From the NCBI GenBank assembly GCA_029882535.1, contig JAOUKM010000004.1:1-64000 (forward strand): a stretch of 64,000 bases of DNA, written 5' to 3'. Source of the DNA: Candidatus Bathyarchaeota archaeon. Its GTDB lineage: Archaea > Thermoproteota > Bathyarchaeia > Bathyarchaeales > SOJC01. Every line of letters begins with the position of its first letter. The first letter of the stretch is position 1. Under the pieces are notes generated by a model. It saw only the letters and a list, made by a program, of their open reading frames with translations, was not told the origin of the DNA and made no database searches. A program made the position numbers and the translations under genes. This document shows positions 1 to 8,166 of this stretch, one piece after another.

Positions 1-663
1 AATGTCAACGTGACTTTCTATGATGATATACAGCCGTCTAAGGTGTATTGGTTTGAACTTGAGGAAAGGGGTTGGTTTGACAATCTCTCTGTTGTGGACT
101 ATAGTCATTGCAGAGCTTCTGAGGAGTGCGTGGAAGCTTCTGTATACATGGATGGGGTTAACCAGCCAAGAAGTATCTACTTCAAGGCTTCTTTAACCTG
201 GAAGTTAAAAACTGCTAATAATGAGTCACACCAGATAACTGTGTCTTCTGAAATCACGTATTATAATGGAACGGCTTACAGGAAGGTGGTGTTGCCAATC
301 GTGCTGCATGTGGTTGCTGATGCAGGCGACTGCTTTGAAACGGCGAGAACCATAAGTTTTGGGAACCACACGGCCTTCATCGAGTTTATCGATGACCCTG
401 AAGACTGGTATATGATATGGTTTGAGGAAGGGCAGTCAGTTAGTGCGATGCTTATTATGCAAGAGCCTAGAGGACTCTACTTAGATCTATACTTGTACAA
501 TCCTGACGGAACTCTAGTTGCAAACTCCTCTTCCAGAGAGCCTAACGGCATAGAGCAAATCACACACACAATTAGCCAATCCGGCAACTGGTACATTCGA
601 GTGTTAAATCCCTCGGCCGCGGAGACGCTATACACACTCTCAATAGAGGAAGAACAGCTATGA
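1..663 (+). CDS. Secreted protein with PPC-type C-terminal domain (5' partial)
   Basis: The frame is open to base 1, so the gene begins outside the window. The visible ~220 residues hold two beta-rich parts. The second, from about residue 105 (CFETARTI) to the end, has the PPC (pre-peptidase C-terminal) pattern: an acidic DDPEDWY stretch, a hydrophobic LYLDLYLYNPDGT strand and a closing GNWYIRVLNP strand. PPC domains sit at the C-termini of secreted peptidases and surface proteins, so an extracellular role is inferred; the catalytic part, if any, is off-window. The stop overlaps the next gene's start in an ATGA, suggesting translational coupling. Confidence 0.7.
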   Translation, partial: NVNVTFYDDIQPSKVYWFELEERGWFDNLSVVDYSHCRASEECVEASVYMDGVNQPRSIYFKASLTWKLKTANNESHQITVSSEITYYNGTAYRKVVLPIVLHVVADAGDCFETARTISFGNHTAFIEFIDDPEDWYMIWFEEGQSVSAMLIMQEPRGLYLDLYLYNPDGTLVANSSSREPNGIEQITHTISQSGNWYIRVLNPSAAETLYTLSIEEEQL

Positions 664-908
664 AGAGAACATTGACCATCATTATGATAATAGCTATGTT
701 GTTGTCACTGGCTCTTCCCTTAGCTTATGCGTGGCAAATCGAGAGACCTTATCGTACTCAGATCATAAACGGTCTGGTTGAAAACAACAATACGGAAGAT
801 GCAGTCTCTGTTGGCTTGGGCATTAACGTCAACCAATACAACGAAGGCCCGTTCAACTTCTATTCAGCGATGATTACAGAACTGGCACATACCTTATGGA
901 AACAATAA
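660..908 (+). CDS. Small secreted protein, probably frameshifted
   Basis: An 82-residue product starting at the ATG that overlaps the upstream stop. Residues 1-24 form a clear signal peptide (basic MKR, long hydrophobic core, ALPLAYA cleavage region). The mature part is short and matches nothing I recognise. Near its stop another frame opens with ATG at 896 and runs to a TGA at 992-994, encoding 32 residues with beta-strand-like composition (INLTFIVPYP). The two pieces read better as one longer secreted protein split by a single-base shift around 890-900. From 995 to 1207 I see nothing. Confidence 0.5.
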   Translation: MKRTLTIIMIIAMLLSLALPLAYAWQIERPYRTQIINGLVENNNTEDAVSVGLGINVNQYNEGPFNFYSAMITELAHTLWKQ

Positions 909-1207
909 ACCTAACCTTCATAGTACCATACCCAACAGAAATGATACAAAACTTCATTTTCGTCATAGAAGGACATAACCCCCTAAAAACATGATTTCAC
1001 CGAATGTACTTCGCAATATATTCTAGTCTTCAGTTTCCCCTTTTCGTCATCAAGAGGTCCCTGATAACAGCCCTGATATCAAAACAAACCTGAATCTCGA
1101 TTTTTTCTATCATAGGTTACGGACGAAATATCATTATCATCCAGATCTAAGTGTTTGGCAAGGATTATCTTAAGAAGAATATGCGGGCGCATCATGTAAG
1201 GGTTGAC

Positions 1208-1801
1208 TTATTTCTCTACAGCTTTCCTTAATCTGCGCAGTTCTGCGAGAATCTGCTGGTTCACATCTTTTGAAGGCTTGGCTTCTGCTTCTACTGCCTC
1301 CGGCTTCATTCCCTCAACAAACTTCATAACTATGTCTTTTATTTCTTCAAAGTTTTTTATTCCAAAAATCACTGCCTCTGCAACCTTTCCACTACTGCTA
1401 CCAACAGAGAAACCTGCTGTTTGTATTGAGAGCTTGCCAAATCCAAAATGCCTAGAAATTGGACCTTGGTAAATGTTAACGTTGGTTATGCGGTTGTAAT
1501 GCACGAAACTCCTTGTCTTCCACCATACTCCCTTTGTAACTGTAATCTTGTCATCTTCAAGAGCATAAGTTATTGAAGAATGAAACTCAGGAATCCAGTA
1601 TAAGACAAACCCTACAACAATAAAAAGCGGTACAAAGAATGACAAAGCAACTGCAACTCCAATCTGCATCTCAACAAAAAACATTACAATGGCAACTGGA
1701 ATCATCCACCAAAGAAAACCGCATACAAACACAATCGCAAGATAAACCTGATAAAGCTTCTTCAGATCCGGGTCTGCTCCAAATTCTCTTTCCACAGTCA
1801 T
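1208..1801 (-). CDS. PH domain (bPH2/YdbS-like) membrane protein
   Basis: A 197-residue protein. Residues ~18-70 carry two strongly hydrophobic helices. They are followed by a bPH2-type domain: ITYALEDDKITVTKGVW, then an RITNV motif, then GPISRHFGFGKLSIQTAG, the typical YdbS/YdbT-like core. A charged tail after ~165 (DVNQQILAELRRLRKAVEK) looks helical. The family is a membrane-anchored PH-fold group of poorly known function. It appears monocistronic and is transcribed away from the EF-Tu-like gene at 1942. Confidence 0.8.
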   Translation of the reverse strand: MTVEREFGADPDLKKLYQVYLAIVFVCGFLWWMIPVAIVMFFVEMQIGVAVALSFFVPLFIVVGFVLYWIPEFHSSITYALEDDKITVTKGVWWKTRSFVHYNRITNVNIYQGPISRHFGFGKLSIQTAGFSVGSSSGKVAEAVIFGIKNFEEIKDIVMKFVEGMKPEAVEAEAKPSKDVNQQILAELRRLRKAVEK

Positions 1802-1941
1802 ATAAACACAAATCTATTAACAAAACGCCTCCATTTAAGCTTTACACACATGCACTCGTAAACTGTAAATCATCCTAGATAAGTTATATTTAGCTGTGGT
1901 TATTCTGTTATTATTGTCTGATTTGTTGAGGAGGGAAAGAG

Positions 1942-2205
1942 TTGGGTGAACGTGAGCTAAAGGAAGTTGGCAATGTAACTCATTATTTCGTGAAAATAAG
2001 TGTAGCTGTTGTCGAGTTAAGCGATACACTTTCTGTGGGAGACCGCATCCTCATAAAGGGCATGACAACGAACGTTGAACAAACCATTAATTCAATGCAG
2101 ATAGAACACGCAAACATTGAGAAGGCTGAGGCGGGGCAAAGCATTGGATTAAGAGTAGACGACCGTGTAAGAGAAGGCGATACAGTCTACAAAATACTCC
2201 AGTAA
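1942..2205 (+). CDS. EF-Tu domain-2-like small protein
   Basis: An 87-residue protein started by TTG behind a GAGGAGGG ribosome site. It consists almost wholly of a translation-factor beta-barrel like EF-Tu domain 2: VGDRILIKGMTT, a central VEQTINSMQIEH, then the GQSIGLRVDDRVREGDTVYK closing strand. There is no GTPase domain, so it is a stand-alone barrel. Similar small archaeal proteins are usually annotated 'translation elongation factor-like'; their function is unknown, and peptidase U32 C-terminal barrels look similar. Confidence 0.8.
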   Translation: MGERELKEVGNVTHYFVKISVAVVELSDTLSVGDRILIKGMTTNVEQTINSMQIEHANIEKAEAGQSIGLRVDDRVREGDTVYKILQ

Positions 2206-2267
2206 ACCATCATCTACTTTTTTTACTGTCAATCACCGAAAAACGTGATAAAGAGAAAGTGTTAGGC

Positions 2268-3272
2268 TTATTTCAAGCCAGGCTTTTTGACATTCACAAC
2301 ATCTTTGTTCACGAGGTTTGGAGGGATTCTGCCTTCGAAAAAGGCGATTAGGTTTTCGGCTACCATCTCCGCCATCTTTGAGCGGGTTTCAAAACTGGCG
2401 CTTGATATGTGGGGTGCAACGACTACGTTATCGAGCGTTAACAACGGATTGCTTGTTGAAGTAGGTTCTTGCTCAAAAACGTCTAAACCAGCACTCGCAA
2501 TCCAGCCTTCCTTCAAAGCCTTGTAGAGAGCTTTTTCGTCTATGACTGGCCCCCTTGAATTGTTGACTAGGATGGCTGTCTTTTTCATTAATCTAAGCTT
2601 TTCCTCGTCTATTAAGTGGTATGTGGCTTTAAGTAAGGGCACATTGACGGTGACGAAGTCTGCTTTTTGAAGTAGGTTGTCAATTTCTACATATTCTATG
2701 CCTTGCTCTTTTTCCAAGTCTTGCCTGCGAATCACATCGTAATAAATAACTTTCATGTCAAATCCTGCTGCTCTTTTTGCAATAGATGAGCCGATTCTTC
2801 CCAAGCCTATAATTCCTAAAGTTGCACCATAGACATCTCTACCCTGCAACATCATGGGATGCCATCCCACCTTCCATCTTCCAGTGCGAATATACTTGTC
2901 AGCTTCGACAACTCTTCTCGCTGCCGCCATTAGAAGCGTCCAAGCGAAATCAGCGGTGGTTTCGGTTAACACGCCGGGAGTGTTGGTGACGTAGACTCCT
3001 CGTTTTGTGGCTTCTTTTACTTCGATGTTGTCAAATCCTACGGCGAGTTGAGAGACGATTTGCAGATTAGGTGCTGCGTTAAACACTTCTGCGTCTATCT
3101 TGTCGGACAAGAGTGTGGCTAAGGCTTCGACCTCAGCTGCTTTTTCAATAATTACTTTCTTGGGTGGTGGAGCATATTCAGTCCAGACCTCTGTGTCAAA
3201 TCGTTCTTTAATTATGCGCAGTCCTCTCTCTGGCAACTCTCGGGTTACATATACTTTGGGTTTCTGCAACAT
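2268..3272 (-). CDS. gyaR: Glyoxylate/hydroxypyruvate reductase (D-2-hydroxyacid dehydrogenase)
   Basis: A 334-residue NAD(P)H-dependent D-2-hydroxyacid dehydrogenase interconverting glycerate with hydroxypyruvate, or glycolate with glyoxylate. Nucleotide motif GLGRIG is at 156-161; the catalytic triad is Arg240 (NNSRGP), Glu269 (FEQEP) and His288 (APHIS). Length is normal for GyaR. I chose the ATG at 3272 (MLQKPKVYV), the family's normal N-terminus; the open frame continues upstream to 3509 but that part runs antisense through the glycerate kinase. It diverges from the kinase at 3352, leaving about 79 bases for both promoters. Acting together, the pair would link hydroxypyruvate/glyoxylate to 2-phosphoglycerate. 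Confidence 0.92.
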   Translation of the reverse strand: MLQKPKVYVTRELPERGLRIIKERFDTEVWTEYAPPPKKVIIEKAAEVEALATLLSDKIDAEVFNAAPNLQIVSQLAVGFDNIEVKEATKRGVYVTNTPGVLTETTADFAWTLLMAAARRVVEADKYIRTGRWKVGWHPMMLQGRDVYGATLGIIGLGRIGSSIAKRAAGFDMKVIYYDVIRRQDLEKEQGIEYVEIDNLLQKADFVTVNVPLLKATYHLIDEEKLRLMKKTAILVNNSRGPVIDEKALYKALKEGWIASAGLDVFEQEPTSTSNPLLTLDNVVVAPHISSASFETRSKMAEMVAENLIAFFEGRIPPNLVNKDVVNVKKPGLK

Positions 3273-3351
3273 TAAACACCTTAACTCTCGTTCAAATAGT
3301 ACTATCAAATTTATTAATTTACTGACTAAAGCATATAGCGCTGGTGAAGCT

Positions 3352-4734
3352 ATGCCAAAAATCAAAAATAAAAAAGCTCTCATAGAAAACGCGAAATCCA
3401 AGCTTGACAAAAAAGCCCGTAAATTGGCACTAAACGCCTTAGAAGCGGCATTGGAGGCTGCAGACCCAAAAGAAATAATCAGATCGAAAGTCACAGTGAA
3501 GGACAACACACTAAGAATTGGTCAGCACAAATTTGATCTGAAAAAATTTCGACGCATTTATGTTGTTGGCGGGGGAAAAGCAAGTGGAAAGATGGCTGAG
3601 GCTCTAGAATCAATTTTTGGAAATCGAATATCAAGCGGAATCGTTAACATTCCCTACAACAGCCGTTCCTGCAAAACTCCTAAAATCAAGCTTCAAGAGG
3701 CTAGCCACCCAATTCCTGACGATGCAGGGATGAAAGGAGCAAAGGAAATGTTGGATTTGGTTGGTCACGCTGAGAAAAACGATTTAATCCTCTGCTTAAT
3801 CTCAGGCGGCGGGTCGAGTTTGATGCCGCTACCACGTGGCAAAATAACTCTGAACGACAAACGGCGAGTTACCGATGCACTGTTGAAGTCTGGCGCTACG
3901 ATAAACGAGGTTAACACTGTACGGAAGCACATTTCAAATCTAAAGGGAGGATGGCTGGCGAAAAAAGCCTATCCAGCCACAATTGTTAACCTAATATTAT
4001 CCGACGTGATAGGCGACCCTTTAGATTTCATCGCCTCAGGCCCTACTGTTCCCGATTCGACCACTTTTAGCGACGCTGTGGAAATTTTAAGAAGCTACCA
4101 TCTGTGGGAAGACACGCCACAATCTGTCAAAACTATGCTTGTTGAGGGACAGGAGAGATTAATTGCGGAAACGCCGAAAAAAGGAGATAAAACGTTTAAA
4201 AAAGTCTATAACATTGTTGTTGGAAACAATCGATCGGCAACAGTGGCTGCTTGCAACAGGCTCCAAAAGGCTGGTCTGCGTTCGCTTTTCCTCACGTCTT
4301 TTCTTGAAGGTGAAGCGAGACATGTGGGAACAGTGTTAGCCTCCATAGCAGAAGAGGTTGAGGCTTCTGGAAATCCGTTGCCTAAGCCTTGTGGAATCGT
4401 TGCTGGCGGGGAAACCACAGTTACTGTAATTGGAGAAGGAAAAGGCGGGAGAAACCAAGAAATTGCATTAAGTGCGGCTTTAAAGATTTCTGGTGTGAAC
4501 GGTGTGGTAATTGCTTCACTCAGCACCGACGGTATAGAAGGACCAACTGAAGCAGCAGGTGCTTTGGCGGATGGAAAAACAATCACCCGTTCTCTGGAAC
4601 AGAAGCTGAATGCAAAAAGCTTTCTTGCCAACAATGACTCTTACAGTTTCTTTTCAAAGTTGGATGACCTTATTTTCACAGGTCTTACAGGAACTAACGT
4701 TAATGATGTTTCAATAATTATAGCACTAAAATGA
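3352..4734 (+). CDS. Glycerate 2-kinase, MOFRL family
   Basis: A 460-residue kinase phosphorylating glycerate, in archaea normally to 2-phosphoglycerate. Visible motifs: VVGGGKASGKMAEALE near the N-terminus, HPIPDDAGM, LISGGGSSLMPLP, the NTVRKHIS segment, and the C-terminal MOFRL region (GGETTVTV, GKGGRNQEIALS, STDGIEGPTEAAGA). The open frame extends 84 codons upstream, but the ATG at 3352 (MPKIKNKK) is preferred because the longer form overlaps gyaR. The divergent pairing with a hydroxypyruvate reductase supports a glycerate salvage, serine or non-phosphorylative Entner-Doudoroff role. Confidence 0.93.
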   Translation: MPKIKNKKALIENAKSKLDKKARKLALNALEAALEAADPKEIIRSKVTVKDNTLRIGQHKFDLKKFRRIYVVGGGKASGKMAEALESIFGNRISSGIVNIPYNSRSCKTPKIKLQEASHPIPDDAGMKGAKEMLDLVGHAEKNDLILCLISGGGSSLMPLPRGKITLNDKRRVTDALLKSGATINEVNTVRKHISNLKGGWLAKKAYPATIVNLILSDVIGDPLDFIASGPTVPDSTTFSDAVEILRSYHLWEDTPQSVKTMLVEGQERLIAETPKKGDKTFKKVYNIVVGNNRSATVAACNRLQKAGLRSLFLTSFLEGEARHVGTVLASIAEEVEASGNPLPKPCGIVAGGETTVTVIGEGKGGRNQEIALSAALKISGVNGVVIASLSTDGIEGPTEAAGALADGKTITRSLEQKLNAKSFLANNDSYSFFSKLDDLIFTGLTGTNVNDVSIIIALK

Positions 4735-4765
4735 ATATCTCTAACCAAAATTGTTGTGACCTAAT

Positions 4766-5905
4766 TTGGTTGAAACCTATTCTAAAGAAGTTATCAGGGG
4801 GTTTGCTCTTCGCAGACTACGATTAACGCCTAGTACTCTGGGAAAAAGCAAGAATGATGTGCTATCAGTGGTCCGTGCTATTGGGGGTCTCCAATATGGT
4901 GGTCATTTAATTGAGCTTTTTAATCGTTTTGAAAATTTCAAGCCGAAATGGTTTGACTACTGGTATGAAAATTACACTTTAATTGAGGGGCATGTGTTGC
5001 GAGGAGCCTTGAGAATCGTAAATACTGATGAATACCCCTATTATTTTAGGGCAACAAGAAGCGTGGCTCGCAGAAGAGCCTCTTACCAAAAATGCCCGCT
5101 TTCCTTGACTGACAATCACCTTATTGCGTTTAGCTTTATGGAGGAACATGGACCGTTTACGCCTTCAAAATTTAAGACACTCTTTGGCACCATGCATCCA
5201 CAGCTTAAAGATATAGCAAGGAGACTTCTCTACGAATTGTGCAACTATGGAAAAGTCGCTCGGATGGGAAGAAAAAATCAAAAACCGCTTTACTATACAA
5301 TAAGAAAGTTGCCCTACAAGTTGGACATGTCGCAGATAAGCGAAGAAGAAGCTAAGAAATGGCTATACTTAAAATGTCTCAGCATATACGGACCGTTTGC
5401 TGTAGAAGATGTTGCTCACTGGGTGGGATGGAACATAACTGAAGCTAAAGAAATTCTAAAGGCTCTGTTAAATGAGAAGAAGGTTATAAACGTGAAACTT
5501 GAAGACGACCAATATAGTCATTTTGTACGCGTAGAAGACTTGGACTTACTAAATTACCTTAGAGACAACCTCCCTGAACATTCCTTTATTCGAATCTTAT
5601 TCAACGATGATGCTCTGTTGCTGGGATACTATAGAAAACTAAAAGACTATTTTGGTTACCATTGGAAATACCCACAACTTAGTGAAGGAATCACATGGCG
5701 AGCTGCAATAATCTATGGAAGACAGTTGGCTGGTGAAGCCATAGTAGATATGTACGCAAAATCTAGTCTCTTCAAGATAAGGAGGCTTATACTGCGTAAA
5801 GAGTTTGCAACTTCTGAGATATCATCCAAAATGGAAGGCGAGTTTAGAAAGCATGCGGATTTCCAAAATAAAATCTTAGAAATGACTGCTCCAGAACTCA
5901 TCTAA
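4766..5905 (+). CDS. Winged-helix AlkZ/YcaQ-like protein (HTH_42)
   Basis: A 379-residue protein with TTG start, 31 bases after the glycerate kinase. The N-terminal pattern (a LRRLRL stretch, then VVRAIGGLQYGGH) and tandem winged-helix segments (EEHGPFTPSKFKTLF; AVEDVAHWVGW) match the HTH_42 family, which includes the DNA glycosylases AlkZ and AlkX/YcaQ. In AlkZ the catalytic motif is Gln-x-Gln and in YcaQ Gln-x-Asp; here the aligned stretch reads Gln-Tyr-Gly, so glycosylase activity is uncertain. A DNA-damage role is inferred from fold only. Confidence 0.7.
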   Translation: MVETYSKEVIRGFALRRLRLTPSTLGKSKNDVLSVVRAIGGLQYGGHLIELFNRFENFKPKWFDYWYENYTLIEGHVLRGALRIVNTDEYPYYFRATRSVARRRASYQKCPLSLTDNHLIAFSFMEEHGPFTPSKFKTLFGTMHPQLKDIARRLLYELCNYGKVARMGRKNQKPLYYTIRKLPYKLDMSQISEEEAKKWLYLKCLSIYGPFAVEDVAHWVGWNITEAKEILKALLNEKKVINVKLEDDQYSHFVRVEDLDLLNYLRDNLPEHSFIRILFNDDALLLGYYRKLKDYFGYHWKYPQLSEGITWRAAIIYGRQLAGEAIVDMYAKSSLFKIRRLILRKEFATSEISSKMEGEFRKHADFQNKILEMTAPELI

Positions 5906-5942
5906 CATTGAAGAAGGGACAAGAGAACTTTTCCACTATTAA

Positions 5943-6497
5943 CTATTTTATTACGATTAGGACATCTCCGTCGTTTACTGGTGTGCCTTCTGCAATGTTA
6001 ACTTCTTGAACCTTCCCAGACTTTATCGCTGTGATTTCATTTTCCATCTTCATTGCCTCAAGAATGCAAACCACGTCATCAGCCTTTACAACGTCGCCTT
6101 TCTTTACTTTGACTGAAACGATTTTTCCAGCCATGGGCGCCACTACAGCGCCTTCTTTAACAACTTCTCCTCGACGTCTTTCAGTTCTAGCTACAAATTG
6201 TACAGCAGGTGTTTGAGTAGCTATTCTCTTAACTGGGTCTCTTAGTTGTGCCTTGAAAAGCATGTCGTTAACTTTTAAAGTGAAAGGCGCATGTCTGTCG
6301 ATTTTCTCCAGTTCAACTTGATACATTTTCCCTGCAATCTTAATTGTTAAAGGCGAGATAGCATTCAATTCGTTTTTTTCTACTTCTAACTCGACTGGCT
6401 TGTCATTTACTTTTGCATCGAATAGCTGTTTACTTTCTTTTTTGACAAGCTCTACTCTGTATGTTCTGTTTTCGATTACTATGTTATATTCAGGCAC
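5943..6497 (-). CDS. Biotin carboxyl carrier protein (1.3S-type)
   Basis: A 184-residue carrier that swings carboxybiotin between active sites. The biotinyl domain is C-terminal, with EAMKM placing the biotinylated lysine at residue 150 and the usual second half-motif. About 90 N-terminal residues form two similar beta modules (IENRTYRVEL and IAGKMYQVEL, each followed by a KVND turn). I chose GTG at 6497 because AGGTGG lies 8 bases upstream; another GTG at 6509 overlaps the previous gene's stop. It follows the OadA-like gene directly and is its probable substrate. The longer frame to 6647 lies inside that gene. Confidence 0.88.
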   Translation of the reverse strand: MPEYNIVIENRTYRVELVKKESKQLFDAKVNDKPVELEVEKNELNAISPLTIKIAGKMYQVELEKIDRHAPFTLKVNDMLFKAQLRDPVKRIATQTPAVQFVARTERRRGEVVKEGAVVAPMAGKIVSVKVKKGDVVKADDVVCILEAMKMENEITAIKSGKVQEVNIAEGTPVNDGDVLIVIK

Positions 6498-6501
6498 GCT
6501 C

Positions 6502-8046
6502 TTAGCCACCTTGTTTGACCATTTCTTGTCTGGCTGCCAAAACCCATGGCGAAATTCTCCCTGTCCCAGGTTTTCTGACGGGGATAACTGCTTTGACTTC
6601 ATGAGTGCTTTTGAGAAACGCTGCAACTGCCACTGACAGCGCTGCAACTTCTTCCAGTTCCTGCTTTTCTGGAGTTAAAGCCGTGGCTTTTTCCTTTCTT
6701 TTTGCTTCTCTTTTCTTGAAAAACTCCACAGCAACTTTAGGAAACAAAGCGTAGGTTAGCTCGTCTTCCTCGTTCTCTATGTAGGGTTTAATAGCTTCGG
6801 GTATTTTGCCGAGTTCAGGTTCAAGCATGTCTGCTGGACGACATTCGATGGGTTCTTCGTCGCCGATTATTTTTTTCTTTATCTTTTCGTTTATCGATGC
6901 TGGGGGTCTGCCGTAGAATCCTTTTATGTAGTCTCTCACTTCTTTTGGCACGATTTTGTAGCGTTCACCCGACAAAACGTTAAAAACAGCTTGTGTTCCA
7001 ACCAACTGACTAGTAGGGGTGACGAGAGGTGGATACCCCAATTCTTTTCGAACATGTGGAACCTCCTTCAAGACCACGTCAAGCTTGTCTAGAGCGTTTT
7101 GCTCCTTCAGCTGCGAAATTAGGTTAGAAAACATTCCTCCCGGAATCTGGTGCATCAAGATAGACGTGTCTACTCTCTCAGCCAAGGGACTAATCAAGTG
7201 GAGGGGGTCGTAGTATTTTTCTCGCAGACCACGAAAATACTTAGCTATCTCAACTAATAATTCCATGTCGAGTCCCGTGTCGTACTCGGTGCCCTTTAAC
7301 CCAGCTACTACGCTTTCAACTGGCGGTTGAGAGGTGCCCAAAGCGAATGGAGAGAAAGCAGTATCTAGAATGTCTGCTCCAGCTTGGCAGGCGCGTAAGT
7401 AAGTCATCATAACTGTGCCGCTTGTGCTGTGACAGTGCATGTGAATGGGCAAGCCGACTTCTTTCTTCAAAGCTGAAACAAGTTTGTAGGCTTCGCGGGG
7501 CATGAGCATGCCAGCCATGTCTTTGATGCATATTGAGTCGCAGTCGAGCTCGGCTAGGCGTCTGACTACTTTTAGATAGTAGTCTGTTGTGTGGACGGGG
7601 CTTATGGTGTAGCATAGTGAGCCTTGGGCGTGGGCGTCGACTTTCTTCACGGTTTTTATGGCGGTTTCCAGATTGCGGGTGTCGTTTAAGGCGTCGAAAA
7701 TGCGGAATATGTCTATGCCATTTTTTGCAGCTTTTTTAACAAACTTGACTAGAATGTCGTCTGGATAGTTTCGATAGCCCACCAAGTTTTGTCCTCGTAG
7801 AAGCATCTGTAAAGGCGTTTTTCGAACGTGTTTCTTTAATGTACGGAGGCGTTCCCACGGGTCTTCGTTTAAGTAGCGTATGCTGACGTCGAAGGTGGCC
7901 CCGCCCCAAACTTCAAGAGAAAAAAACCCGACTTGGTCTATTTTTTCGGCTATGGGAACCATGGATTCGGTTCTCATGCAAGTCGCCATCAAAGATTGAT
8001 GGGCGTCTCTGAAGGTGGTGTCGGTTATTTTGACAGTTTTAGCCAA
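6502..8046 (-). CDS. oadA: Pyruvate/oxaloacetate carboxyltransferase (OadA/PycB, 5S-type)
   Basis: A 514-residue biotin-dependent carboxyltransferase acting on pyruvate/oxaloacetate. DTTFRDAHQS at 9-18 opens the TIM barrel; Lys175 in CIKDMAG is the expected carbamylated metal-site lysine and HCH at 204-206 supplies metal histidines. The barrel is followed by the conserved PTSQLVGTQAVFNVL region. There is no biotinyl domain; that is the separate carrier downstream. The last ~50 residues (EEVAALSVAVAAFLK ... ISPWVLAARQEMV) resemble the cytosolic end of OadG/MmdD gamma-type subunits. It could serve pyruvate carboxylase, oxaloacetate decarboxylase or transcarboxylase; the neighbours favour the last. 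Confidence 0.9.
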   Translation of the reverse strand: MAKTVKITDTTFRDAHQSLMATCMRTESMVPIAEKIDQVGFFSLEVWGGATFDVSIRYLNEDPWERLRTLKKHVRKTPLQMLLRGQNLVGYRNYPDDILVKFVKKAAKNGIDIFRIFDALNDTRNLETAIKTVKKVDAHAQGSLCYTISPVHTTDYYLKVVRRLAELDCDSICIKDMAGMLMPREAYKLVSALKKEVGLPIHMHCHSTSGTVMMTYLRACQAGADILDTAFSPFALGTSQPPVESVVAGLKGTEYDTGLDMELLVEIAKYFRGLREKYYDPLHLISPLAERVDTSILMHQIPGGMFSNLISQLKEQNALDKLDVVLKEVPHVRKELGYPPLVTPTSQLVGTQAVFNVLSGERYKIVPKEVRDYIKGFYGRPPASINEKIKKKIIGDEEPIECRPADMLEPELGKIPEAIKPYIENEEDELTYALFPKVAVEFFKKREAKRKEKATALTPEKQELEEVAALSVAVAAFLKSTHEVKAVIPVRKPGTGRISPWVLAARQEMVKQGG

Positions 8047-8166
8047 GAGAAACCACGTTTTGATGGTGTTGAGGATTAATAGACAACCCTAAGCTCCTAT
8101 TTTAACCTACCTTTCTAACCAATTACCGCAAAGAAATGCTTTTTTCAAGCAAACCTTTCGAAGCGT

